Shown here: in pieces, positions 24,474 through 33,784 of the stretch
Layout: each line of letters opens with the position of its first letter
How positions within the stretch are numbered: position 1 is the stretch's first letter
Assembly: GCF_006265225.1 (NCBI RefSeq)
Contig: NZ_VDCS01000003.1
Span: 276,152 to 340,151, forward strand
DNA: 64,000 bases
Origin: Allotamlana fucoidanivorans
GTDB taxonomy: Bacteria > Bacteroidota > Bacteroidia > Flavobacteriales > Flavobacteriaceae
Reading direction: 5' to 3'
Notes under the pieces: model-generated
What the model was told of the DNA's origin: nothing
The model's database searches: none
Seen by the model: the letters and a program-made list of their open reading frames with translations, nothing else
Made by a program: the position numbers and the translations under genes

Positions 24474-27400
24474 TCATTTTATTTTCGATAATCTTAAAAT
24501 ATCTCCAAAAACACCTCTAGCAGTTACCTCGGCTCCTGCTCCAGCTCCTTGAATTACAATAGGCTGTTCACCATATGATTCTGTAAATATCTCAAAAATA
24601 GCATCAGATCCCTTTACATGTCCCAGGGTGCTATCTTCTGGCACTGAAACTAATTTCACCTCTAAAACACCTTTATCTTGAGATAAATCACCAGACAAAT
24701 CACCCACATAACGTAGTACGTGCCCCGGTTTTTGTTCGTCTTTTAGTTTTTGATACCTTACATCCAGCACTTCTAATTGCGACAAAAATTCTGCTACAGA
24801 AATGTCTCTATAAGCTTCTGGAATAAGATTTAGCACCTCAACATCTTCAAATTCATTTTGTAAATCTAATTCTCTAGCCAAAATTAGTAATTTTCTCGCT
24901 ACATCATTTCCTGAAAAGTCTTCTCGCGGATCTGGCTCGGTAAAACCCTTGTCTACTGTTTCTTTAATAATGGCACTAAATGGCTTTTCTTCTACCGAAA
25001 AATTATTAAACAAGTAACTTAAGGTTCCTGAAAACACGCCTCTAATACGTGTAATATTTTCACCTGATTCGTGCAATAATTTAATGGTATCAATCAAAGG
25101 TAATCCTGCTCCAACTGTGGTTTCATATAAATATTCCTTATTATGCTCTTTTAAATTAACGCGTAAATTGGTGTAAAACTCATGAGAAATCGTGTTAGCA
25201 ATTTTATTGGATGACACCAAATCAAAACCAGCTTCAACCAAAGGTATGTAGTTTTGATAAAAGGTAGAACTCGCGGTATTATCAACCGCTATTAAATTTT
25301 CTAAATGATGTGTTTTGGCAAACGCTATGATATCGTCAATTGAATTTTCAATAGATGACTCTGCTATTTCTTCTTTCCAATTTTCTGAAACCCCATCTTT
25401 ATTTAAAAGCATTTTTTTAGAGTTAGCTATTGCAAAAACGTTAAGATGAATACCCTTTCTTTTCTCAATATCTTCCTTAGACTTTAAAATTTGATTGATT
25501 AAAGCCCCGCCTACACCTCCATGACCAAAAATGGCAATGTTTATTTTTTTAGAAATACCAAAAACTTCACCGTGAATCACATTAACCGCTTTATGCAATT
25601 GGTTCTTTTTCACCACCAAACTTACATTCTTTCCTGTTACTGTGTTATTAAAAAGTAACGGTGTAATCTGATTTCTAATTAAAGCATTGAACGGTTTATG
25701 AAACGAGCTCAATTCAATACCCACAATGGAGATCACAGATACGTCATCAACCACATCAATTTTATTCACGTCTTGCGAATAAAAATCACTCTCAAACTCC
25801 CTCTCAAGCGCCAAAACAGCTTGTGTAGCTTGATCTGCATCTATAATCAACCCTATACCCCGCTCTGAAGACCCTTGAGACACTATACTCACACTGATAC
25901 CATAATTGCTTAAAGCTCCAAAAATTCTAGCGTCAACACCAATTTTACCCAAAAGCCCTCTTCCTTCAAAATTCAATAACGCCACATTATCAAGAATTGA
26001 TAATGAAGTTACTTCCTTAGTACTTGGTCGAGCTGTAATTAAGGTACCTTCATCTTCAGGATTAAATGTATTGAGTATTCTTAAGCTGATATTTTTCTCA
26101 ACTAAAGGAATGATGGTTTTGGCGTGCAATACCGAGGTTCCAAAATTAGCCAACTCGTTGGCTTCACTGAATGACAATTCTCTAATCTGTTTGGCATCAG
26201 AAACTAAATTAGGGTCGGCTGTGTAAATGCCGTTTACATGTGTATAATTTTGAAGCTCATCCGCATCTAAAAAATTAGCAATTAAAGCCGCTGTATAATT
26301 ACTGCCATTTCTGCCTAATGTAGTGGTTTCATTTTTCAAATTTGAAGCAATGAAACCTGTAATTACATTTACCGAATCTTTATGTTTTTTGAAATATGCC
26401 TGCGTGTTTTCCTTTGAAAGTTTTGACAATGGTTGCGCATTGCCAAAAGCTTCATCTGTTTTTATTAAATCTCTTGAATCGGTAGCATGTGCGTTAACTC
26501 CGCGCTCATTCAAGATGGTTGTGATTAGTTTTACAGACAATAGCTCGCCCTGTGCTAAAATATTATCTTTGGTTTTTTTACTATAATCACGTAACAAACT
26601 AACACCTTCAAAAAGCTGATCTAAAACAGAGAACTCTTCTGAAAAATCGACTGATTTTAAAGGTTCAATCTGATAGGTTTTAAAAGCCTCTAAAGCTTCT
26701 TTATATGACTTTCCTTTTAAGGCTTTATTTAAAATAGCCTCTAAATCATCGGTTGCCGATCCTCGTGCCGAAACCACTACACAGATACGATCCCCATTTT
26801 TTACCTTATTCTCTATGATTGAAAGTACTGTTTCTAATCCTTTTCCATTAGCTAGAGACTTACCCCCAAACTTTAAAACTTTCATGCGTTTTCTTTTTGA
26901 ATCAGGCACAAAAATGCCTTCAATTATTTTCTCCAGTTGCTCATACTCCATTAAAAAGGCATCATGCCCATGCACCGAATGTATTTCATTATAAGTCACA
27001 TTAGGATGTGTTAATGCCAGCTGCCTATGAGTTTCTCTATTCTCTTCTGCTGTAAAAAACAAATCGGAGTCCACCCCAATAATATGAATATTAGCCTTTA
27101 TTGTATCTAAAACATTGAAATCTTCTTTTCTTCCTTTGGTTACATCAATGGTTTTAAGCAATTGATTCATGAGTTTATAAGCCGAAAGCTGAAAACGTTC
27201 CTGTAACCTTTTGCCATGGTGCAATAACCAACTCTCCACATTAAAAATCTCTAAATCATCATTTATAGAACGGTGGAAGCGTTCTTTAAAAGATTCTGGG
27301 GTTCGATAACACAACATGGCATGCATTCTAGCATCATGTACCGGATTTTTTGAATTCAGCAAAAACTGCTCTTGAATTTGACAGTTGGCAATCAACCAAT

Positions 27401-27869
27401 CGGTAGACTTCCAATCGGTAGCCACAGTCACCAAATTCTCAGTAAAATCTGGTTTATTAACGGCCATTTCCCAAGCTATACCCCCACCTAGTGAGCCACC
27501 TATGGTAGCAAACACTTTAGGAATATTTAGTTTTTCAAGACCTAACAGAAATATATTAGCCACATCTCTAGCTACAAAATCCTTATAGTTATCAATGATG
27601 AAGCTATCATAACCATTTCCTGGTATATTAAACGCTAAAATAGAATACAACTTGGTATCTATCACTTTATCATCACCAATTAAATCCTTCCACCAGCCAT
27701 CTTTACCTGCCACATTACTATTACCCGTAAGGGCATGGTTCACTAAAACTATAGGTGCAGTACCTAATGGTTTACCAAACACCTGATAACTCAATTTTAT
27801 TTGAGGAATGGAAACTTTACTTTCAGTAACAAAGTTTTCAAGAATGATATGTTGTAATGGCGTATCCAC
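24474..27869 (-). CDS. thrA: Fusion of MetX-like homoserine acyltransferase with aspartokinase-homoserine dehydrogenase
   Basis: 1131 residues joining three enzymes. Residues 1-325 are an alpha/beta-hydrolase of the MetX type (GGSLGGG nucleophile elbow, DSDLFF aspartate, HGHDAF histidine) that would acylate homoserine. Residues 329-780 are an aspartokinase (KFGGKSLANG) with paired ACT domains, and about 790-1131 a homoserine dehydrogenase (IFGHGGVGGALI, then SSNKIANT and GAGLPLIDTI). Met329 begins a canonical ThrA N-terminus, so the junction preserves an ancestral start codon. The first and last steps of homoserine activation are on one chain. No frame break is visible at the junction. Confidence 0.92.
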   Translation of the reverse strand: MDTPLQHIILENFVTESKVSIPQIKLSYQVFGKPLGTAPIVLVNHALTGNSNVAGKDGWWKDLIGDDKVIDTKLYSILAFNIPGNGYDSFIIDNYKDFVARDVANIFLLGLEKLNIPKVFATIGGSLGGGIAWEMAVNKPDFTENLVTVATDWKSTDWLIANCQIQEQFLLNSKNPVHDARMHAMLCYRTPESFKERFHRSINDDLEIFNVESWLLHHGKRLQERFQLSAYKLMNQLLKTIDVTKGRKEDFNVLDTIKANIHIIGVDSDLFFTAEENRETHRQLALTHPNVTYNEIHSVHGHDAFLMEYEQLEKIIEGIFVPDSKRKRMKVLKFGGKSLANGKGLETVLSIIENKVKNGDRICVVVSARGSATDDLEAILNKALKGKSYKEALEAFKTYQIEPLKSVDFSEEFSVLDQLFEGVSLLRDYSKKTKDNILAQGELLSVKLITTILNERGVNAHATDSRDLIKTDEAFGNAQPLSKLSKENTQAYFKKHKDSVNVITGFIASNLKNETTTLGRNGSNYTAALIANFLDADELQNYTHVNGIYTADPNLVSDAKQIRELSFSEANELANFGTSVLHAKTIIPLVEKNISLRILNTFNPEDEGTLITARPSTKEVTSLSILDNVALLNFEGRGLLGKIGVDARIFGALSNYGISVSIVSQGSSERGIGLIIDADQATQAVLALEREFESDFYSQDVNKIDVVDDVSVISIVGIELSSFHKPFNALIRNQITPLLFNNTVTGKNVSLVVKKNQLHKAVNVIHGEVFGISKKINIAIFGHGGVGGALINQILKSKEDIEKRKGIHLNVFAIANSKKMLLNKDGVSENWKEEIAESSIENSIDDIIAFAKTHHLENLIAVDNTASSTFYQNYIPLVEAGFDLVSSNKIANTISHEFYTNLRVNLKEHNKEYLYETTVGAGLPLIDTIKLLHESGENITRIRGVFSGTLSYLFNNFSVEEKPFSAIIKETVDKGFTEPDPREDFSGNDVARKLLILARELDLQNEFEDVEVLNLIPEAYRDISVAEFLSQLEVLDVRYQKLKDEQKPGHVLRYVGDLSGDLSQDKGVLEVKLVSVPEDSTLGHVKGSDAIFEIFTESYGEQPIVIQGAGAGAEVTARGVFGDILRLSKIK

Positions 27870-27928
27870 TAATATTCAAATTACATTTAACCTGTTTTAC
27901 TTTGCAGCATCAAACAAGTTATTAATAG

Positions 27929-29203
27929 TTATATTTTTTCAAAAGCCTGCTTTAAATCCGCTTTTAAATCTTCAATATCCTCAATCCCAACAGACAACCT
28001 GATTAAATCTGGCGACACACCTGCCGAAGCCTGAGCCGCTTCATCCAATTGTTGATGGGTGGTACTTGCCGGATGAATAATCAATGATTTTGTATCTCCT
28101 ATATTAGCTAACAATGAAAATATCTTTGTTTCATCTGCTACGGTCTTTGCCGCTTCAAAACCTGCTTTTGCTCCAAAGGTAACAATTCCGCTTTGTCCTT
28201 TAGGTAAATATTTATCTGCTAAAGCTTTATATGTACTACTTTCTAATCCTGGATAATTTACCCATGCCACTTCAGGTTGAGCCTCAAGCCATTTAGCCAA
28301 CTCTAAAGCATTCTTACTATGCTGCTTGATTCTTACAGGTAAGGTTTCCAACCCTTGAATGATATTAAATGCATTTGTTGGACTTAAGGCGCCACCAAAA
28401 TCACGTAATCCCTCTAAAATCAATTTGAATGTATAGGAGGCAGCCCCTAAAGTTTCATAATATTTCAATCCGTGATAACCTGCTGAAGGCTCTGTAAATT
28501 CCGGAAAATTCCCATTGGCCCAGTCAAAAGTTCCAGCATCAATTATTGCGCCTCCTAACGAAGTACCTTGTCCCCCAATATATTTGGTTAATGAGTGAAT
28601 AACAATATTTGCGCCGTGCTCAATTGGATTTAATAAAGCTGGTGTTGCCACTGTATTATCTACAATGAAAGGAACGCCTGCTGCTTTTGACACTTCAGCT
28701 ATTGCCTCTAAATCTAACACATCTAATTTGGGATTTCCTAAGGACTCTACAAAAAAGGCTCTTGTATTATCTTGAACGGCATGTTTAAAATTTTCAGGGT
28801 TTGAAGCATCAACAAATGTGGTTGTGATACCTAATCGCGGTAACGTTACGCTTAATAAATTGTATGTTCCGCCATACAAACTACTTGAAGCCACAATATG
28901 ATCTCCTGCCTTTAACAGCGTTAACAAACCCGTTGAAATCGCTGCTGTACCAGAAGCAAATACTACCGCACCAATACCACCTTCAAGCGCTGCTAAACGT
29001 TCCTGTAAAATTTGATTGGTAGGATTATTTAATCTTGTATAAATAAAGCCTAATTCTTGTAGTGAAAACAAATTAGCCGCATGTTCTGAATTATTGAACA
29101 CATACGATGTAGTTTGATAAATAGGAACCGCTCTTGTTCCGCCAGTTGCACTAGTTTCATGTCCTGCATGAAGCGCGTTTGTTGCAAATTTTTGTGTACT
29201 CAT
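27929..29203 (-). CDS. metY: O-acetylhomoserine sulfhydrylase
   Basis: PLP enzyme that makes homocysteine directly from O-acetylhomoserine and sulfide. The 424-residue protein has the MetY length and pattern: RAVPIYQTTSYVF near residue 25, YTRLNNPTN, FASGTAAI and the PLP-lysine segment HSLTKYIGGQGTS. The longer, about 420-residue form separates it from the roughly 390-residue enzyme encoded downstream. It is the first gene behind the second SAM-I riboswitch, and the MetX domain that makes its substrate is the next gene, 59 bases on. Confidence 0.92.
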   Translation of the reverse strand: MSTQKFATNALHAGHETSATGGTRAVPIYQTTSYVFNNSEHAANLFSLQELGFIYTRLNNPTNQILQERLAALEGGIGAVVFASGTAAISTGLLTLLKAGDHIVASSSLYGGTYNLLSVTLPRLGITTTFVDASNPENFKHAVQDNTRAFFVESLGNPKLDVLDLEAIAEVSKAAGVPFIVDNTVATPALLNPIEHGANIVIHSLTKYIGGQGTSLGGAIIDAGTFDWANGNFPEFTEPSAGYHGLKYYETLGAASYTFKLILEGLRDFGGALSPTNAFNIIQGLETLPVRIKQHSKNALELAKWLEAQPEVAWVNYPGLESSTYKALADKYLPKGQSGIVTFGAKAGFEAAKTVADETKIFSLLANIGDTKSLIIHPASTTHQQLDEAAQASAGVSPDLIRLSVGIEDIEDLKADLKQAFEKI

Positions 29204-29300
29204 TTTTCTAATTTTTTTTGAGTTAATAATTTAATTAATTCAAAAGTCAAAATGCACCTTTTTATAGATGTACTTAATAGAAAAATGTTATAAAGAATTT

Positions 29301-29323
29301 TAAAATTGCTAAGAGCAATTTTA
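29301..29323 (-). promoter_or_regulatory. Hairpin between riboswitch and metY (possible expression platform)
   Basis: TAAAATTGC and GCAATTTTA form a 9-base stem with a 5-base loop, beginning 5 bases after the aptamer's closing strand on the minus strand. The 3' arm ends in UUUU, but no long U-tract follows, so transcription termination is possible and not certain. It lies about 100 bases before the metY start. Confidence 0.45.
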
Positions 29324-29328
29324 TTATG

Positions 29329-29449
29329 GTTATCTATCCAAACATCGATAAATGAATCAATATTCAAGTAGAATTTAGCACCTTCTTTAATAAGTTTAAA
29401 GGGTTGCTAAGGTTTCATAGGGTCTAATCCCTCCGCCTTTCTTGATAAC
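29329..29449 (-). ncRNA. SAM-I (S-box) riboswitch upstream of metY
   Basis: The minus strand reads TATCAAGAAAGGCGGAGGGA, ACCCTATGAAACC, AGCAACC and GGTGCTAAATTCTAC, the ordered SAM-I core. P1 is closed by GTTATC (29449-29444) with GATAAC (29334-29329). It precedes metY, the MetX-ThrA fusion, the trans-sulfuration gene and the Rrf2 regulator. SAM excess is expected to lower all four. Confidence 0.93.
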
Positions 29450-29479
29450 ATCTCAGTAAGTCTTTGAACTTTGTAATTG

Positions 29480-29510
29480 CAAATATTCGTTCAGAAAAAT
29501 TAATTTCCAA
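29480..29510 (-). promoter_or_regulatory. Candidate promoter of the riboswitch-metY transcript
   Basis: TTG (29510-29508), 20 bases, AATATTTG (29487-29480) on the minus strand. The -7 box differs from TAnnTTTG at its first base. Initiation would fall about 24 bases before the aptamer. Confidence 0.45.
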
Positions 29511-29546
29511 ATTTTTTCAGGTGAAATTTTAAATTTTTGTAAAAAT

Positions 29547-31097
29547 TTAAGAGTTCAACATGCGTTGCTGAAACTTATCTCGAATAATTTGACCTATGGG
29601 TTTATTTTCTATTTTAGACTCTAACCATGAGATAATATCTAAATATAAAAACGCACGACTTTGATAAGGATCATCTTCAAATTCCTTAAGTTTTCTATGT
29701 AATTTGATGAATTCGTTTTTCACTTCATTCGGATAAATATCCCCCAAACCTCTTAAAAACTTGATAAATTCTTTTTGCACCTCATGCAAATCTTCCATTT
29801 TAATTAAAAACTTATAGGTGCTTCTTATTAACACATCAAGATTGTAATCTAATCCTGCTTCATAGTGCGCCACCAAATTCAAAATTCTTGAAAAACACAA
29901 TAAATCTTCCCGCATTTGAAGCGACCTATTGCTTATAATTTTCTCTAAATAATAAATACATTTTTTATTATCACCAGCCCCAAAGTTCATACACGCCATT
30001 TTATAATAAAACACCATAATGTGATGCTCATCAATGCGATCTTTATATACACGAAGACGTTCTAACACCTCATCAACCAAAGGAATGCCTTCTTCAAAAC
30101 TTCCTTCAATAAAATGTAAGTTAAACTTGTTATTATAAATATATAAAAAGGCTAAACCATCAATATTATCATCGGCTGGAAACCATTTTTGCTGTGTAAT
30201 ATTTTCAAGTTTAAACAATACCTCTTTAAACTTTTCATATTGCCTCAAGTAAAATAACGCTTCCAGCAAATAATGATTTCCTCTTAGAAAAAAGACAGGG
30301 TGCAGCACAATCATGTCTTCATTATAATAAAATAAATCCACCCACTTTTTGGCATATTTATAACAGGATAAAAAATCTTGGGTTAAAAAACTATACCACA
30401 ATTTAGCCTTAAACAACCACAATTTTTCCCTAAAACCTAATTCGTTAATATCATACTTAGGCAATCTATCATTATAATACTCTGTTATACGCTTGGTTTC
30501 AGCCTTATTCTTCACATAGCCTGTTTTTAAAAACTGGCCGTATAACTGAAGTGATAAATTAGATAATTTACTAGCCAAAACATTTTGCTGACTTAACTCT
30601 TTGGCTTGCACAGACAATTCGTCAGCCCGATTATTTAAACTCCTCGTAATATACTGAGATTCAATAACCTTTTCAAGCTCAACAATTTCATAAGCCACAT
30701 TTTTCTCTTCATTCGTAATGGCTAAGTTCTTCGCTTTATCTAAAATCTTTAAGCTTTGTTTATAAAGCCCTTTATGATATAAAATGGTTGCAAAATCAAG
30801 TTGCTCTCTAATTTGAATGCGAATATCTTGATGAGATGGATTCAAGCGAAGACTTATTAAAATCTGTTTGTATAAATGTGCCTTTAAATTTGAAAGCTGC
30901 TGTTTCTTTACAATCCCTTTTTTAAGGATTACGGCTTCATCATAAGATCCCAATTTATCAAGAATATTAAAGAGCATTAAGAATTTTGAATCCTCATTTA
31001 CCCCTAATCTTCCTACATAAAGTTTAAACTGTCTTTTTTCAGATTTTGAAAGCGACTTAATTAAAATAAACAAATTATCTTTTTGTTCTCTTGTCAT
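29547..31097 (-). CDS. Unknown helical-repeat (TPR-like) protein
   Basis: 516 residues, no signal peptide and no membrane segments. The whole chain is alpha-helical with loosely repeated helix pairs such as LYKQSLKILDKAKNLA and the spacing of tetratricopeptide-like repeats from about residue 95 to 480. The N-terminus (KSLSKSEKRQFKLYV) is basic. I do not know a function; proteins of this size and type are widespread in flavobacteria and may be scaffolds. It is a single gene transcribed away from leuA. Its own promoter is visible at 31174-31204. An AT-only palindrome overlaps its stop codon. Confidence 0.7.
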   Translation of the reverse strand: MTREQKDNLFILIKSLSKSEKRQFKLYVGRLGVNEDSKFLMLFNILDKLGSYDEAVILKKGIVKKQQLSNLKAHLYKQILISLRLNPSHQDIRIQIREQLDFATILYHKGLYKQSLKILDKAKNLAITNEEKNVAYEIVELEKVIESQYITRSLNNRADELSVQAKELSQQNVLASKLSNLSLQLYGQFLKTGYVKNKAETKRITEYYNDRLPKYDINELGFREKLWLFKAKLWYSFLTQDFLSCYKYAKKWVDLFYYNEDMIVLHPVFFLRGNHYLLEALFYLRQYEKFKEVLFKLENITQQKWFPADDNIDGLAFLYIYNNKFNLHFIEGSFEEGIPLVDEVLERLRVYKDRIDEHHIMVFYYKMACMNFGAGDNKKCIYYLEKIISNRSLQMREDLLCFSRILNLVAHYEAGLDYNLDVLIRSTYKFLIKMEDLHEVQKEFIKFLRGLGDIYPNEVKNEFIKLHRKLKEFEDDPYQSRAFLYLDIISWLESKIENKPIGQIIRDKFQQRMLNS

Positions 31098-31173
31098 AGT
31101 TACAAAAACAGATGTAAAACTCTTATTATAAGCTTTTTAACAAAACATTCATTGTGTTTAACATCGTAAAAAA

Positions 31174-31204
31174 CAAATGTAGAATTCCATTTTTACAAAA
31201 CCAA
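31174..31204 (-). promoter_or_regulatory. Promoter of the TPR-like gene
   Basis: TTG (31204-31202), 20 bases, TACATTTG (31181-31174) on the minus strand. Both boxes match the Bacteroidota consensus. The leader would be about 70 bases. Confidence 0.6.
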
Positions 31205-31245
31205 AATATACATTCGTAAATCAATACGAAAATATATTTTAATAA

Positions 31246-32421
31246 ATGTCTGATAATAGAGTCCAAATTTTTGATACAACCCTAAGAGATGGCGAACAAG
31301 TCCCTGGTTGTAAATTGAATACTGAACAAAAATTGATTATTGCCGAACAGCTTGATAATTTAGGCGTTGATATCATCGAAGCTGGTTTTCCAGTATCAAG
31401 TCCAGGCGATTTTAAGTCAGTTGAAGAGATTTCAAAAATTGTAAAGAATGCAACCGTTTGTGGTTTAACCCGTTCTGTTGAAAATGATATAAAAGTAGCT
31501 GCCGAAGCATTAAAATATGCCAAAACAGCAAGAATCCATACAGGTATAGGAACGTCTGATTCGCATATAAAATTCAAGTTTAAATCGACGCGAGAAGATA
31601 TCATTGAGCGCGCTGTAAAAGCCGTGGCCTATGCCAAAACGTTTGTAGAAGATGTTGAATTTTACGCTGAAGATGCTGGTAGAACAGATAACGACTATTT
31701 AGCGCGTGTTTGTGAAGCGGTAATAAAAGCTGGTGCTACAGTTTTAAATATTCCAGACACCACTGGGTATTGTTTACCACACGAATATGGTGCAAAAATT
31801 AAATACTTAAAAGAAAACGTAACTGGTATTGATAAAGCCATTTTATCGTGTCATTGTCATAATGATTTAGGTTTGGCTACCGCCAACTCCATTGAAGGGG
31901 TTATTAATGGTGCCCGACAAATAGAATGTACTATTAACGGTATTGGTGAGCGTGCAGGCAATACCGCTTTAGAAGAGGTAGTTATGATTTTAAAACAACA
32001 CCCTTACTTAAACCTTGATACGGGTATTCAAACCGAAATGCTTTATGGTATAAGCCAATTGGTATCAGACAGTATGGGTATTTATACACAGCCTAACAAG
32101 GCCATTGTAGGTGCTAATGCTTTTGCCCACAGTTCTGGTATACATCAAGATGGCGTTATTAAGAATCGTGAAACCTATGAAATTATCGACCCTAAAGATG
32201 TGGGTGTAACAGAATCGGCCATTGTACTTACCGCTAGAAGTGGTAGAGCGGCTTTAGCCTACCGAGCCAAAAATGTAGGATACGAGTTAACCAAACTTCA
32301 ATTGGATGAAATTTACACAGATTTCTTAGATTTTGCTGATAAGAAAAAGGAAGTAGATGATAATGATATTCATAAAATCATTGAAAGCAGCAAGATTTAT
32401 AAAGAAATTACATCCTCTTAA
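31246..32421 (+). CDS. leuA: 2-isopropylmalate synthase, short form without regulatory domain
   Basis: Condenses acetyl-CoA with 2-ketoisovalerate, the first step of leucine synthesis. At 391 residues it contains the catalytic TIM barrel ([11 protein letters not shown] near residue 11, HCHNDLGLA near 205, the GERAGN segment) and a helical linker, but not the C-terminal LeuA dimerisation/leucine-binding domain of the 500-plus residue enzymes. That implies altered or no leucine feedback. A homocitrate- or citramalate-synthase-like activity is possible, but leuB follows 77 bases downstream. Confidence 0.87.
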   Translation: MSDNRVQIFDTTLRDGEQVPGCKLNTEQKLIIAEQLDNLGVDIIEAGFPVSSPGDFKSVEEISKIVKNATVCGLTRSVENDIKVAAEALKYAKTARIHTGIGTSDSHIKFKFKSTREDIIERAVKAVAYAKTFVEDVEFYAEDAGRTDNDYLARVCEAVIKAGATVLNIPDTTGYCLPHEYGAKIKYLKENVTGIDKAILSCHCHNDLGLATANSIEGVINGARQIECTINGIGERAGNTALEEVVMILKQHPYLNLDTGIQTEMLYGISQLVSDSMGIYTQPNKAIVGANAFAHSSGIHQDGVIKNRETYEIIDPKDVGVTESAIVLTARSGRAALAYRAKNVGYELTKLQLDEIYTDFLDFADKKKEVDDNDIHKIIESSKIYKEITSS

Positions 32422-32498
32422 TCGAATATATTTCAATTATTTATAACAATTAGCTAATTTACAAATACATTTTCTCTTTAAAGCACTTTGAATAACCC

Positions 32499-33617
32499 AT
32501 GAAATTAAATATTGCTGTTTTACCTGGAGATGGTATTGGACCAGAAGTTACTGCACAAGCCGTCAAGGTTTTGAAAGCCATAGCCATGGAATTTAACCAT
32601 GTATTTACTTTCAGAAAAGCACTTGTGGGCTCAAGTGCCATGGATAAAACTGGAAATCCGTTACCAGAAGAGACCGTTAACATTTGTAAAGAAGCTGATG
32701 CTGTTCTATTTGGAGCTATTGGTAGCCCTGCCTATGATCATGATCCAGATGCCAAAGTAAGACCTGAACAAGGTCTTTTGGGCATAAGAAAAGCTCTTGG
32801 TTTGCATACTAATATAAGACCTGTCATAGCCTATGAAGATTTACTAAACAAATCTTCACTAAAAGTTAAGCAGATAAAAGATACAAACCTTGTCATTTAT
32901 AGAGAACTTACCGGAGGTATTTATTTTGGAGAAAGGCATTTAAGTGACGATGGTAACACGGCTTCAGATGTTTGCACCTATCAGCGTTTTGAAATAGAAC
33001 GTATTGCTCATGGCGCTTTTAAGGCGGCACAATCAAGAAAACGAAAATTAACCTTGGTTGATAAAGCAAATGTTCTGGAAAGCTCAAGGCTTTGGCGCCG
33101 TATAGTTAAAGAAATAGCGCTTCAATATTCTAATGTTGAAGTGAGTTATATGTATATTGACAATGCAGCTATGGAGCTGATTATTAACCCAAGACAGTTT
33201 GATGTTATTTTAACCGAAAATATGTTTGGGGATATTTTATCAGAAGAAGCAAGTGTTATTGTAGGATCAATAGGATTATTGGCCTCTGCTTCTTTAGGTG
33301 ATAAGCATGCCATGTTTGAGCCCATTCACGGAGCTTATACAAAAGCAGCTAATAAAGGTATTGCAAACCCCATTGCCTCTATTTTGTCGGCCGCTATGTT
33401 ACTGGATCATTTTGGGTTAGATGATGAAGCAGCTCTGGTACGCGAAGGTGTAGATAAATCGTTGAAACTTCATATAACCACTCCCGATTTAAATAACAAA
33501 TATGACAATATAAGTACTACTAAAGTAGGTGATTTTATTGAAGATTTTATTAATAATCCCGATGAAACAAATCTAAACTTTACTAATATACATTTAGGAC
33601 AATCCACTATTATTTAA
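32499..33617 (+). CDS. leuB: 3-isopropylmalate dehydrogenase
   Basis: NAD-dependent oxidative decarboxylation of 3-isopropylmalate to 2-ketoisocaproate. The 372-residue protein has the family segments LPGDGIGPEV near residue 7, RELTGGIYFG, the substrate-arginine region and TENMFGDILSEEA, and the length is standard. It forms a two-gene unit with leuA, ended by the hairpin at 33671. The isomerase genes leuC and leuD are not in the window and must lie elsewhere. Confidence 0.95.
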   Translation: MKLNIAVLPGDGIGPEVTAQAVKVLKAIAMEFNHVFTFRKALVGSSAMDKTGNPLPEETVNICKEADAVLFGAIGSPAYDHDPDAKVRPEQGLLGIRKALGLHTNIRPVIAYEDLLNKSSLKVKQIKDTNLVIYRELTGGIYFGERHLSDDGNTASDVCTYQRFEIERIAHGAFKAAQSRKRKLTLVDKANVLESSRLWRRIVKEIALQYSNVEVSYMYIDNAAMELIINPRQFDVILTENMFGDILSEEASVIVGSIGLLASASLGDKHAMFEPIHGAYTKAANKGIANPIASILSAAMLLDHFGLDDEAALVREGVDKSLKLHITTPDLNNKYDNISTTKVGDFIEDFINNPDETNLNFTNIHLGQSTII

Positions 33618-33670
33618 TTATTTGAGTTAGTCAACAAACTATTAAACTGAACATAATGGGACGTCCAAAA

Positions 33671-33698
33671 AAAGCGCATTTTTTTACAAATGCGCTTT
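33671..33698. terminator. Bidirectional terminator between leuB and the GH16 gene
   Basis: AAAGCGCATTT and AAATGCGCTTT form a perfect 11-base stem with a 6-base loop, flanked by A-rich sequence before and ATTTTTAT after. It lies 53 bases after the leuB stop and 86 bases after the GH16 stop on the opposite strand, so it can end both transcripts. Confidence 0.85.
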
Positions 33699-33784
33699 AT
33701 TTTTATACCTAGTACGATATTCTCATATTGAATTCCGTTCACTCAAACTAAATTTAACCTTAATCTTTAATCATACAGCCTAAA

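Noticed and set aside
24572..24760. Possible third riboswitch near the fusion gene
   Set aside because: The region is coding and lacks the ordered SAM-I core; the 59-base gaps on either side are too short.
29531..29548. AT-only palindrome AAATTTTT-GT-AAAAATTT at the end of the TPR-like gene
   Set aside because: It overlaps the stop codon and contains no G/C pairs, so a stable terminator hairpin is unlikely; chance in AT-rich DNA.
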